DNA from: Diprion similis | Lineage: Eukaryota > Arthropoda > Insecta > Hymenoptera > Diprionidae | NCBI RefSeq assembly: GCF_021155765.1 | Contig: NC_060115.1 | Span: 10,830,493-10,894,492 of the forward strand | Reading direction: 5' to 3' | DNA length: 64,000 nucleotides | In this document: positions 38,148 to 49,985 of the stretch, one piece after another | Numbering within the stretch: the first letter of the stretch is position 1 | Layout of the letters: the number at the start of each line of letters is the position of its first letter | Translations under genes and position numbers: made by a program | Notes under the pieces: generated by a model | Told to the model about the DNA's origin: nothing | The model's input: the letters and a program-made list of their open reading frames with translations, nothing else | Database searches by the model: none

Positions 38148-41100
38148 CTAGGATGCCTTTTTATCATCCTCATCTATATCACCATTTTCTACAGCAGCTT
38201 CACCGTTCTGATCGTTCTGCAGTTGCGCTTGCCACATGCTATGATACACTGCGCCGTACGAAATTAATTCGTTGTGTTTACCCCTTTCAATAATTTCACC
38301 ATCTTTCAAAACTAAAATTTCGTCTGCATGAATTATAGTTGATAATCTATGAGCAATTATAATGGTTGTACGATTTGCACAGACGCGATTTAATGCTGCT
38401 TGAATTGTACGCTCTGTCTGTGTGTCCAGAGCACTGGTAGCTTCGTCGAGGAGAACAATCGTAGGTGATTTTAAAATTGTTCGAGCAATTGCGACACGTT
38501 GTTTTTCACCGCCACTCAATCGCAATCCTCTCTCGCCAACCTGTGTCAAAGTAAAAAAACCAAGTAGTCTTACAGTAAAACCCAAGGTTTTTAACGAATA
38601 TCTAAAGATTTTCTCACATAGCAGAATATTATACAGAAATTTTGTTAAAAAGTCTAAAGCTTTTATACAAAGACATTTTATACTTTATATACTAATACTT
38701 TTAACAAGCAATAAAGGGAGCAAACCATTGTTTCGTAAGCGTCAGGGAAACTTAGAATTCTTTCATGAATATCCGCATTCTTAGCTGCTGCAATGACATC
38801 AGCTTCTGGTGCGTCAATTTTTCCATACTGAATGTTATATTTGATCGTGTTATTGAACAATACGGTGTCCTGCGGCACAACACCTAAATGGAACAATACG
38901 CCAATCAAATTACAGAACTAGAATTTTATAATCACTGTATTACAATAACTGAATTAACATGAGTACAATTTTGAAAATTTGTGAAGACAAATATTTCGAC
39001 GATTGTATGAAGGTTTGCGATTCAAAAGTTGTCTAATTGTTGGAAATAGTTACCTATGGCACCTCTCAATGTATCTTGTCGAACAGTTTTCACATTTTGT
39101 CCATCAACTATAACGGCTCCTTGTTCTACGTCATAGAATCTGAACAGTAATCGCATAATTGTTGATTTTCCTGCTCCGGACGGTCCAACGAGTGCTATGG
39201 TTTTACCAGGTGGAGCTACAAAGCTTATATTTCGTAGAACAACCCTTTCAGGTGTATATCCGAATGACACGTTTGAAAATTCTACTCCGCCTCGCTTAAC
39301 AACCAAAGGTCCAGCACCAGGCGCATCGATGACCTCTTGTTCTTCTCTCAAAAGTTCAAACATATTTTCCATGTCCACAAAGTTCTTTTGAATTGCTCTG
39401 CAATTGAAATATTTGAATTAGATCACAATTTTCAGCAACCGTGTAGAATATTTAAAAAAAAATGTTTCTTTTTTAAACCCCTTAAGCTATATTTGATAAT
39501 CCTAAATTACTTTCGTGTTTAAAAATCTTACCGATAGTAGGTACCGAACCAATTCAAAGGAACATATAATTGTATAATGTAACTAGCAAAGAGCACGTAA
39601 TCACCAATAGTCAATCCCTCATGAGCAACAACCTATAACAAATCGAGAACTTTGGTAAATAATAGTGACCCATTAGTAAGATTAATGGTATTAATAAGTG
39701 AAAATTTTTTATAATAGGTAATTTGATTATAATAGAAATTCACATGTCAAGAGAAGTGAAAACAATTACCATGTGCAAACAGAGTAAAGAACCTGCGAGT
39801 AAGCCACTGCAGATAATAACGTTCTGCATTGTGTTCAAAATATTTAAAGTTATCATGGACTTCCATTCTTCAGTTTGAAATTTCAAGATAGCTTCTCTGT
39901 AGCATTTTACTTCGTAAGATTCTGCACCATAATATTTAACAGTTTCAAAATTCAACAGACTATCAACGCTGCGTGCCTTCTGAGCATTATCGGCAAGGTT
40001 CATTCGGCGTTGAAACTTTGTTCGCCATTCCGTCACACCAATTGTCGCAGCTGAAATTTTTATTAATGCCGTTAATAGTCGCGACTTGTGATGTAGCTGC
40101 GATTACTAAAGCAGAATATTTATACAGGTGTGATGTGGTAGAAATTGAGTAAGGTAATTATCAATGGATCAATATGATAATCCAGAAAATCTGAAGTGAA
40201 ACAAAAATCGAAAGATATGCGGAAATGACTGTTGACTTACCAATGTATAACGTCATAGTTACGAAAACAATTATACCGAACCACTTATTAAATGTGCTTA
40301 TAAAAAATACAATAGCTATTACAATGTCAACAATGGTCGGTACAATTGAAAACAGAATGTAGTTCAATAGGTTGTTAATCGAATCTGTTCCACGGTCCAT
40401 AATTCTTAAAACTTCTCCAGTTTTTCTACCCAAATGCCAACGTAAGCTTAAGCTGTGCAAGTGTCTGTAATCGGAAATTATGTGTTCAATAAAAGTATAC
40501 AGTTTATTCAAACTAGAGGAATAGAAAAATTATATTAAGAAAGTCAAGATTACCTGAATAATTCGACCTCAACTTCACGAGTCGTATACTGTTGAATTCG
40601 GATCCATAAAAATGATCTGAGATTATTCAACAAACCCATACCTCCAGTACCACCTCCTTGTAAGAACTTGAATCCAACATATATGAGTACCAAATCCCAT
40701 CTAAAAATGAATGAAAAGGTTTGTATACAAATTTTTCATACCACACATAATTCGTGACTGAAGCGTTACCGAATTATGGAAATAGATTTACCTGATTCAA
40801 AGACATATTGGTTACATTCATGCAATTATTTACATGATAAGTGACTGGTACTTTCATCAGTTTCCATTCTTATAAAGCTTGTTGGTGAACAAGAAGATCA
40901 ATTCTGCATAAGATTGTTCGAGAACACTAACCTGAATGTATCTGGTTCTCCTGCAACACTGTCTACAATTTTTTTGTTGTATATTGGAACGTACAAGTTG
41001 ACCACACGCCCAAAGGTAAGCAACATAAAACAAAACAACACCCTGAATTGTAGAAGAACACTCGTTTTTGGCCACAGAAACGGAGCGAGTGTTTTGATCT

Positions 41101-43417
41101 TGTGCCATGCGTTTTTCCATGTCGATGAGTTGTCATCTAAGCGCTGCGAAGGTACGTTAATTTTACTGATGTTCGTGACGAGAGGAATAATAAGTTGATC
41201 AAATTTAGATTTTTTTTTGAAAACAATACTCTATAATCAATACAGCAAGAGAAAAAAGCATATCTTGTTTCATTTTAATATTTTCACACACAGTATGAGA
41301 GTTAAGAATATCTAATTCACTCCTCTTTCATAAAGTTATTGATAGCGACAATAATATTCGCTGATGACAAAGATTTTGCGTATTTGAAAAACTTACATTT
41401 TGTCGGAATCTGGGTCGTGCATTTGCATTATCATTGATTGTACGATAATCATTTTGAACCATATCAGTTATTCCTGGAGCTTTCAGTCCCAATGCAAAAA
41501 TTAGCAAGCTAGTGACGTACCGTAATACGAATAGAGACATTTCTATTTGGTCTGTCAGCCTGCAAATAAAATGACCTGATCACAACTTGGTACACACTAT
41601 TGTCTTGATTTACGTATACTTTTCATTTTAATTATATTGCCAGTAATCACTGATATCATATTTTTCGACAATACCAACTAAGATGTATTTTATGAAATTT
41701 CATAATAAAATAAACTGTGTAACGTTACATTCATCATTTTTCTGTGTCGGTAATAATCCAAAAGATATCAGAATGATTTTCTTCGAGCATCCCACTCTGT
41801 ACAAATTGATCGATAAAAACCATGCGTGGCGATGTCCCAATATTATTTCAGAATAACAGAATCAATAAAGAAAACCAAAGATGCAAGAAAAATCCAATGA
41901 CATTATGGAACAATAAATTAAAGTAGAACTTTGATGTGTTCAGTGATATGTATGAATACTTACGAATTCAAGTGGAACCACCATTCCAGCCTACCAATAT
42001 TGATGAAGACTAAGTTTTCCGCTACGAAAGCCAGAGTCCAGAATCCTAGTAGTACCAATCCATGACCTCGAGTTGGAACACTGGGTAATAATTTGTGGCG
42101 TTCGACTCTCAGGATATGAACTGAATATGGATAAATTACGACAGTCAGAACTGTGGATAATATCTGAAACATGTATGCCAGTTGAATTTAACAGGTATCT
42201 ACATTACGCAGTAGACTGTATCAAAAAAATTTACTATTTTTTGTTTTCAAAAACATACTGAAAATATTGTTCAGGATAGCGAAAAAAGGCGCCTGTTAAA
42301 ATGGGAGCTCTTAATTTTAATACTAAGAAGTGCCTCATCGCGATTTTCTACTTTCCATAAGAATAACATGGCAAAAATGGTTCTTGCTCCTTGCGATTTT
42401 TATAACTAGATAACGACGCGTCGTACAGAAAATTCATAAACATGTTTTTGTAGGAAATTGAACGTTCTACAAAAAAGGTCTCTTGTCATTTTACGATAAA
42501 TCTACTCCTTCAAAAGTTATTTGAGGTCAAACATCAACAAAGGACCTCAAATAACTTTTGAAGGAGTAGATTTATCGTAAAATGACAAGAGACCTTTTTT
42601 GTAGAACGTTCAATTTCCTACAAAAACATGTTTAGGAATTTTCTGTACGACGCGTCGTTATCTAGTTATAAAAATCGCAAGGAGCAAGAACCATTTTTGC
42701 CATGTTATTCTTATGGAAAGTAGAAAATCGCGATAAAGCACTTCTTAGTATTAAAATTGAGAGCTCCTATTTTAACAGGCGCCTTTTTTCGGTATCCTGA
42801 ACAATATATTCAGTATATTTTTCAAAAAAAAAAAATTGTCAATTTTTTTGATACAGTCTATTACACAGTCAAGATAGAAATTGCAAATACTGAATGTACT
42901 GATCATCTACACGATGGTACAAATTGATTTACCCCATTTTTTTAACTCAAAACTATCACCGATCTCTGGTTTTTTAATTTTTTGTGTATTTATTATGGAT
43001 TTTCGATATAAAGACCCAGTAAAAATCTTAATGAATTGGTATTCGAGTGATAAAATGATTTGGCTATCATTTTTGTGATAACATTAAATATAACTATATT
43101 ATACATACCATGTATCCATATATTGTTTTATCGTCCAACACAGTGGCTTGAAGTATTATTCTAACCACGCTGAGAAACGGTAAGAAGTATAAGGCGAACT
43201 TCTGTATGTTGTACAATGTGCTTTTTCCCAGTAAATTTTCGTTTATTTCTGTCGAATACTTTTTGTACATAAATAATTGAATTGTCCCAAATATTATGAG
43301 ATACGAAGATATAAAACAGGTGCTGACAGTGTCCATGAAGCATTTTGAAGTGCCATGATTTACCCAAATTTCATTGAGGGTAATGTTTGGTGGGCAAAAA
43401 GTCATTGTCGTATTCAT
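38148..43417 (-). CDS. ABCB6: ABCB6/Hmt-1 ATP-binding cassette transporter, complete, 11 exons, 843 aa
   Basis: Minus-strand exons 43417-43109, 42163-41964, 41559-41397, 41143-40932, 40700-40554, 40464-40241, 40050-39770, 39632-39532, 39397-39054, 38883-38726 and 38540-38148 join in frame. Length equals human ABCB6 (842 aa). The N-terminal hydrophobic TMD0 (about 1-200) is followed by the core domain with family blocks [33 protein letters not shown] and [20 protein letters not shown]. The nucleotide-binding domain has Walker A GPSGAGKS (617-624), Q-loop Q665, signature LSGGEKQ (721-727), Walker B ending LLDE (743-746) and switch H777. In animals it functions as a homodimer, reported in mitochondrial, endolysosomal and plasma membranes, in porphyrin/heme handling and heavy-metal tolerance. 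Intron 1 carries a large palindromic insertion. Confidence 0.96.
42214..42858. mobile_element. Near-perfect 645-bp palindromic (foldback) element in ABCB6 intron 1
   Basis: Two arms of about 315 bp are inverted copies around a 14-base spacer (42529-42542). The inner 200 bp of each arm differ at about one base; the outer part carries a handful of mismatches and A/T-run length differences. The ends read GACTGTATC...GATACAGTC, flanked by TA on both sides (42212-42213 and 42859-42860), so a Tc1/mariner-like TA insertion is plausible. No protein is encoded. It is related to the degraded element at 13859-14576. The element stops 50 bp before the exon 2 acceptor of the minus-strand gene. Confidence 0.9.
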
Positions 43418-43560
43418 GATTATATGGAATGTCCTATTTCAGTTGATCCAATGCTGTATTTTGTTGTCTAATTTGTTGTCAATTTTATTCAATCACTCGT
43501 GATAACAGTGAGACTCATTTTGGTGCCATCTGAAAATTAGAAGAAAAAGTTGTACTTATA

Positions 43561-44151
43561 GTAAAGCCTTGATTATCCAAACCAGTTGCGACTAGGTCTA
43601 GTTCTGATAATCGAAAATTTTTAGGGGCGCGCATTTTGCCCACCTCTCCCTAAGTTTTCAATATATATAGTTGATTTTGGGTTTGTAATTTGCTAGAGCA
43701 AGCACATAATGAAATTAAGAGTGTTGATCAAGTTTGAAAAGTTACGAAAAATTTTCATGGATGCCATCACGTTGCCCGACTCTCTCCTAAGGAAGAGGCA
43801 GGCAAAATGGGCCTTAGTTAGCAAAATGGAACCCCTGTACAATCAAATGGGATTTGAAAAAATGTCGATAACACTTAAAATTAATTTTCAGGCAAAAGAC
43901 AAAAAAAGGCTTTGTCGAAATTGGTCTAACGTTATTGCTCCGTTAAGGTGGTCCATTTTGCTCGCCTTTCCTCCATATTATTTATGTAATTGTGCGTGGC
44001 CCTTCGACGTGTACATAAATTTCAAAATTTCACAGTGTCAATAAAACATGAAAAACGCACATATAATTGATAAAAAAAAAAATGAAAATAACGAGTAGAG
44101 GTTCGGATGATAGAGCGTGCAGTTAACCGAAGTTCGAATAACCGAGTATAG
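43561..44151. mobile_element. Decayed pogo/Tigger-like element
   Basis: The left end reads AGCCTTGATTATCCAAACC and the inverted right end ACTCGGTTATTCGAAC. Both resemble the pogo/Tigger terminal motif CCTCGATTATCCGAAC. Second copies lie just inside (GATAATCGAA near 43604, GTTCGGATGATAG near 44101). TA lies at both edges, but limits are approximate because the ends have diverged. A 111-residue open frame inside has no recognisable domain; a degraded transposase is possible but unproven. Confidence 0.45.
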
Positions 44152-44310
44152 TATCTACTATATACGTAAGAAAAAAATATCAATCTTTTCGAATTACATC
44201 ACGCACATAGGTCAGGCTTATCAGTATATTGACTTGCGATTCTAGATGGTCTTCACTGGGAATCAGTGAATTGTATTATAATTTTGTAAGCCAAGTTGAA
44301 GGACAAACTG

Positions 44311-44700
44311 GTAGAGGTAAAAATATAGAAAGATCAAAGAATCAAAGGGCCACAAAATCGAACTTCTAAAGAAATGAAATCTTAATTCATAGAATTTTAA
44401 AATGTTGAAATTCATAGTATGGAAAAGCAGAAGAACAGAAAAGTCAGAGCATACAATGCGAAGCTGTAACATCGTCAGGATTCTTCTAAATGATACAGAT
44501 GGATTCGTATACTGATTCTAGATTTTGCTGTCTTATGTTTTGACTTTTATATTTTCTCTTTCTGTATTGTAACTTTCTATATTTTCAATTTCCTGTACTT
44601 TGACTTTCCACATTTTTAAATTCTATGAATAAGATTTTCGCATTTATGAGAATTCGATATTCTGGTCCTTCTATCAAATGGCAATTCTAGGTTTTTTACC
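44311..44700. repeat. Imperfect inverted repeat
   Basis: The block around 44330-44415 (ATCTTAATTCATAGAATTTT) is inverted around 44610-44670 (AAATTCTATGAATAAGAT), and pairing continues outward through CCTCTAC-type blocks. The spacer has reiterated GACTTT/TATTTTC units. Probably a relic of a foldback element. Limits uncertain. Confidence 0.45.
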
Positions 44701-46983
44701 TCTACTTCAAGTGCAAACTAAATTCTTGGGCATATATACAGATCTTAAGAGGTTTTAAAGATGCTACGATGAAAAATTATAATAATATACATACGAGAGT
44801 GTAGCAATAAAATATATATGACATCAGCAACAGTTTTAAGTTCAAAAGTAATAACAATTTTTTTAGTGATATACTTTACTCGAATTTTTTGATCGTGAAG
44901 TTACACAAGTTAATCAAAGAACACTTTTTTCATCCCTAGTAAAAACTGTTTTTTGCCAACTACCAAATATCTGTTAGCATATACCTATGTACATGTATAC
45001 TTTTGGTTGAAATTCAAAGATCAGATTTGCCCGTAACTTTTGTGCCACGACAAATTATTTCATATGATAAGTGAGATTACAAATTATGCCATGGAAAATA
45101 TCTCTATTTTATCTATAGTATCTAATTTATATGAATTTGAAGACTGCGTGTGATCTGTTTCAAAGATAGGTATGAACGTGACAATTTGAAAGATTAAACC
45201 TGAGTGTAAAATAACAAATTGATAGGCGTCATGACCAAGTATTGAAAAGTAGTAAAGTTTTCTATAATGAGTTGTTATATCTCTTTATCCTCCGTCATAA
45301 TAGGATTAGGCTGTCAGATAACAGATTAGTTAAATGTTGAATTTGATTATAATATTTTAAAAGTAATTAATTCACAAAGTAGAATTCGAATATTTCTATG
45401 TGGGAGACGAATATTGTGCATTATCAATAGTATACATTAATTTCGAACGTACTTTGTATTGTAACGAGTTGTTTCATATCAAACTGAGTGATAAAGAAAT
45501 CGAAATCTGAGTAATTATGTACAAGACCTTTGCTCCATTCAATTGGTTACATTCAACGACTTGTATCATTGCACGTAATTCTTTCCGTGTTCGCATACAT
45601 TCTACAACAAAACCTAGAATAATTCTTTTCGTAATGTAAGTTCAAACAATCGACAGATATAAGATTAGTGTATCATACTTTACAAGGTAGTTATTTTCAA
45701 TATAAAAGTAGTCAGTAACGTTCTCGAGGGGACGACACGGTGATAACTATCCACACAGTTTAAGTCAAGTTTTATCAAAGAGTTGGACGTGCAGAACAAT
45801 CACTGACCACCGATTACGCAACGAGTCTAGACAATTGTGAAGAGGGCAGTGAATTTCGATTGCAGCGATCATGTTGAAAAGAAGATTCGATTATTTTTAT
45901 TAGGTAGAGGTATGTAGGTACAATGACATGTTTCGTTTTGAAAGCTTGTCAATGGATACTAATACCCAATGTGCCTGAATTCTCAAATACTGAGACACCA
46001 GTGATGCATGAATGCAGTAAGTGCATTCTTTGTCAAAGGTTGTTCAATTTATTTCTCTTTTAGTGTATTTATTCACTCGTCTTCTACGACAAAAATTTTC
46101 AATAAGACGTAATTCGGTAGTGCGTAATTATGAAAATAATATGACAATGTTCGAAGTTTACCTTTTCACTCGTTCACTCACGACACTTCAAATGAACGGT
46201 GACCATAGCCTCGCAACTCGCTCTGAAGCACATTCGAATTGTCATCATCTTAGCGATCGCACGTAGGCATGCATCGGTGATGATCACTGATAGTCTGATA
46301 TATATATACACTTGATGTATATCTGTATCAGACGTTCTGCGTGTGAGGCCGTGCTAAAACTGCGTAGGTGGCTATGCTATCCGTTCATCGGTTGGTGCGA
46401 TTTATCGCAGAAGACACCGATTGGACTTATTCATTGGTCCGCCATGTTTACCTGCAATACACATGTAATCACGTGTTCTGATAATCGTTGTGTTGGTATG
46501 ACTGACAGGTATGACTTGAGGTTATCATAGAATTCGCAGATGATAAAGAAGGGTTAGAAACCATTTGAAATTACTCTGATTAAAGTTTTGGTTATTTATT
46601 GGTAACACAGAGGTGGAATCAATATTCGGTCCCGTATTAATTTGTTCAATTGTAATTCACGGTGAATAATCATTTCATAATTCAAAACCTTGCTAAACGT
46701 CGGTGAATATGTATGAGATTGAGATTTAAGAACTTCACTGATTGGTATGTATTGTACATACATACATACATTTGCCGCCAGTTTAATAAGATAACTTGGT
46801 TACGTAACTTGGCTACGAATGTTACAGTAGAAATCAGTGAATTGCAATGCAGCCGATATAACGGTAATTGTCAACGGGAACAATTAACCTCGCATTATTC
46901 AAAATTACATCTCGTGAAAGTATTCCAGCAACTTTCAAATGTGGGAGAATGATTTCGTTCATTCGACGTGAGAGTCGTCCAAT

Positions 46984-47008
46984 CCTAACCTAACCTAACC
47001 TAACCTAA
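46984..47008. repeat. Interstitial telomere-type repeat (CCTAA)5
   Basis: Five perfect CCTAA units, which is TTAGG on the other strand, the ancestral insect telomere unit. They end 116 bp before the TEX10 start codon, so they lie in or next to its promoter. Such short tracts occur near promoters in some insects. The sequence is certain; any role is inference. Confidence 0.9.
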
Positions 47009-47124
47009 CTTTAAGAATCAACATACACCATACACCACGTGTGACGTGTTACACAAGTGTAGCTCTGCTATATTGTTCATATTTTACTTTTGTACATGTA
47101 AGAATTGCAAGTTAATTACAAAAA

Positions 47125-49459
47125 ATGGGAAAAGGCCACAGGCATCAGAAAAATTTGAAGTCAGAAAAGGCGAAAGTTAAATTGAAAACTAAGGCGACTA
47201 AGACTAAGCACCTGCCAAAAGGCCTCAATGTTACTGATACGACATTTAAAGTGAAAAAAATTCTTATTCGGGACCAGTTAAAGACGCAAAATGAAACAGA
47301 TATAGTTAGTCGACGAAACTTGAATATAAAGGTATGCTATAAAATCATATTTACTTTTATCCGTTTCGAGCTATTCCTGTTTATTTTTGACCACTGAAGA
47401 ACGTGTTTCTTATGCATTTTACAGGAACTCATAACACGACTTCATCATTACAACAGTTCTGTTCGTCAGGAGGCAGTAAAGGGATTGAAAGATATTTTGT
47501 CGCATTACTCTTCAAAGATTTTGAGCTCTCAACTCCATTCTTTGCTTCAAAGCATTGCCGCTTTGTCCCTTGACAAAGAGAAAAGCGTTCGAAGAGATGC
47601 TCTGAAAGCTTTGAATTTAATCTTAAATCCGGTATCAAATGATCAGCTAGAACCTTTTTTCGATATATTAATATCGTACCTGAGTTGCGCCATGACTCAT
47701 ATTGATCCGAACATTAAGGAAGATTCTCTCTTGTTCTTGGATGTTTTAGCTGAGAATTGTGGAGTTCTACTCGCTCGTAGCAGTCACAAAGTTTTGCCGA
47801 ATTTCTTGGACATGATTTCCCAATTGCGAACAGAGTCAAGGCTGGAAAGACAGTTGACAACGACTTTAAATTCTAAGCAGACAAGTATCAGGTGGAGAAT
47901 CAACGTCCTTAATAGATTGGGCAACATTCTGACGTCTATGATTACTGTAAAAAAGTGTCAAAAACGACAAAACAATGATTTTACTTATAAATCAGAAGAG
48001 ATAAGCGTTACAAAAAATTTAACACATGTACCGATTTTCCGAAAAAACTACTTGTGGATACACCAGCGAAATCTTAGTAGAGGGCAGGAAATAAATATCC
48101 AGGTTGGCAGTGGCTCGGAGGTTGAAGAGATGAAGAAATTCATTCACGTTTTAATGCTGTTGATGGTTGAAAGCTGGATAGAAGTTGCTCCGAAGCAAAG
48201 TGGAACTGCACAGTCAAATCTCGTCATAACTAATGAAGCTTCAAGTTTATTGAATACAATTATGAAAATAATGGAACTGTTAATTGAATATGTGGATATC
48301 TTTGAAGCAGAATTAGGCAAAAATGCAATCGGAATCTGGTTCAACAATAGCTTCCGTAAGATGTTTGAAAACAGTATTCTTGAGAATTTCCCTTACTGCG
48401 AGACAAGGATATTTACAAAGTTGAAGAAAAGACAAGATGATTTTACACCAGTTTACATAAATACCAAATGTTTGGAACAAAATTTGGCTATTTGTCACGT
48501 ATACGTATGGTTATCGTCAAAAAACTTCACTAACGGTAGCACTCACGCTGCTAAAGGTCCAGCTCTGCGTGTTCTTCAATATATGATTGGTATGTACCAT
48601 AATTGCACCGTTAATTTTGACAATACCTTTATGTCTGTATGGATAAAAGATGAAATGCAATATGAGGTAATCATAAAATCGAGGTAAATGAATTCATTTC
48701 TATCATGTTAACACTTTTTATACCTGGCAGAGAGACTGGAAGATTGGTCGAGCGGGGATAATTTTGCTCTTCAGCAATTGATCAGATCCGTAAAGTGTTT
48801 GCTCCTTCGAGCGAGCAAGATTTGGTATCATAATAAAATCAATTTGGGATCAATATTGCAGGCTATGATCAATGTTCAATCGAAGCATGCAAAAAAAGAT
48901 TTGCGATCTCAGCTTTTTGAAGTTCTTACAAAAATTATTCTGGATCATGATGCTACGGAATTACACAGGTTCTTACTTTAATTATCTTCTGTGCGTATGC
49001 TGTTTAATTCCAAAACCATACACTCATCGCAACTCTTGCTATGCACAATTAGGATGTGTTTAATAGATTTTGTACTTTTGTTGTATTCCAGGGAGGCTGC
49101 ATTTAAGGAGTTTATTGCTTCGCTACCAAATTTTTTGCTCAAACACAGTATTCACGAGGATACATTGAAGATGTTAAACAGAGTTGTACTTCAATACAGA
49201 AAATGGATTGAAAATAGTCTTCGAGATAAACACGAAGAAATTATCGGTGAGAAAACTTTTTTTCAACTCGTTTATTGTGATTAATTTTATTACAGAAAAC
49301 AACACGATCCTCAGTTTAACAACCATTTGAAACCTTTCGAAATTATTCTTTGCAGAAAATGCGAAGAAAATTGAAATCATTGGATCCGATGATGAAAAAC
49401 GTTCCCGTCTTTCAATATGCAACCTTTTTTACTTCATAGATGGACAAGTATATTACTGA
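47125..49459 (+). CDS. TEX10: TEX10/Ipi1-type ribosome-biogenesis protein, complete, 5 exons, 647 aa
   Basis: Exons 47125-47331, 47425-48666, 48733-48968, 49092-49246 and 49356-49459 join in frame. The N-terminus is strongly basic (MGKGHRHQKNLKSEKAKVK), suggesting nucleolar targeting. The Ipi1 block follows (ELITRLHHYNSSVRQEAVKGLKDIL, then DKEKSVRRDALKALNLIL), with helical armadillo/HEAT-like repeats to the end. In yeast and animals this protein is part of the Rix1/PELP1-TEX10-WDR18 complex, which works on pre-60S particles and ITS2 processing. Animal TEX10 is usually longer (human about 930 aa), so this copy is on the short side, although the end SRLSICNLFYFIDGQVYY looks like a genuine C-terminus. 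The exon 3 acceptor reads GGCAGAG; only use of the second AG keeps the frame. The exon 3 donor (GTTCTT) is weak. Confidence 0.88.
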
Positions 49460-49553
49460 AACCCACTTACTGTTATTTTGTCCACATTGATAATCAGTAA
49501 CCGATGTGATATACATTATCTAGGATAAACATTATCATTCTGTACAGATTTTG

Positions 49554-49559
49554 AATAAA
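49554..49559 (+). other. Candidate polyadenylation signal of TEX10
   Basis: AATAAA about 95 bp after the TEX10 stop codon. It is the first canonical hexamer on the plus strand there. It would give a compact 3' UTR and leave the next 1.3 kb free before the convergent ATP13A gene. Confidence 0.5.
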
Positions 49560-49985
49560 AATACTTTGATGCATACTTGTGAACGTCCTGTACAGCTTTC
49601 TTTCTATTGAGTCATTTATGCGAGGACTACAATACAAGAAAAGCTTTATCAAAATTAGCCATTGTGAGTTAATTATATTCCTAGTCTAGTTGATGGCAAG
49701 TATTTGTTTTGGGAGAGAAATTTTCGACGAGTATAAATAAATAGATTTTTATTTTCTAAATATCCTCTGTTCGTCTACTCTTTCCGTATATCTTTACAGT
49801 ATAACCGGAAATATTTTTTACATTATTTACTTGTATAAAAACTACTTCTTAATACAATTTTACAAAAATTACATCGAAATGTATCATTTTTACATTATAA
49901 TTTAGACTGTATATCGTATACGTATATAGTCATTTAAAAAATACTTAATTATCCTTGCTTCTCGTTAAATAATTACTATGATATA

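Larger units (their letters stand above)
43418..47124. other. Divergent intergenic region between ABCB6 and TEX10
   Basis: Promoters of both genes are expected near its ends. It holds a decayed pogo-like element (43561-44151), an inverted repeat (about 44311-44700), a TATAAAAG box at 45701-45708 without an obvious gene behind it, several CCAAT-type boxes (46390-46440) and a TTAGG-type repeat (46984-47008). The plus-strand frame at 43709-44044 lies inside the decayed element and has no recognisable domain. Confidence 0.5.

Noticed and set aside
43709-44044. 111-residue plus-strand frame
   Set aside because: No recognisable domain, lies inside a decayed element and has no supporting exon structure; not called as a gene.
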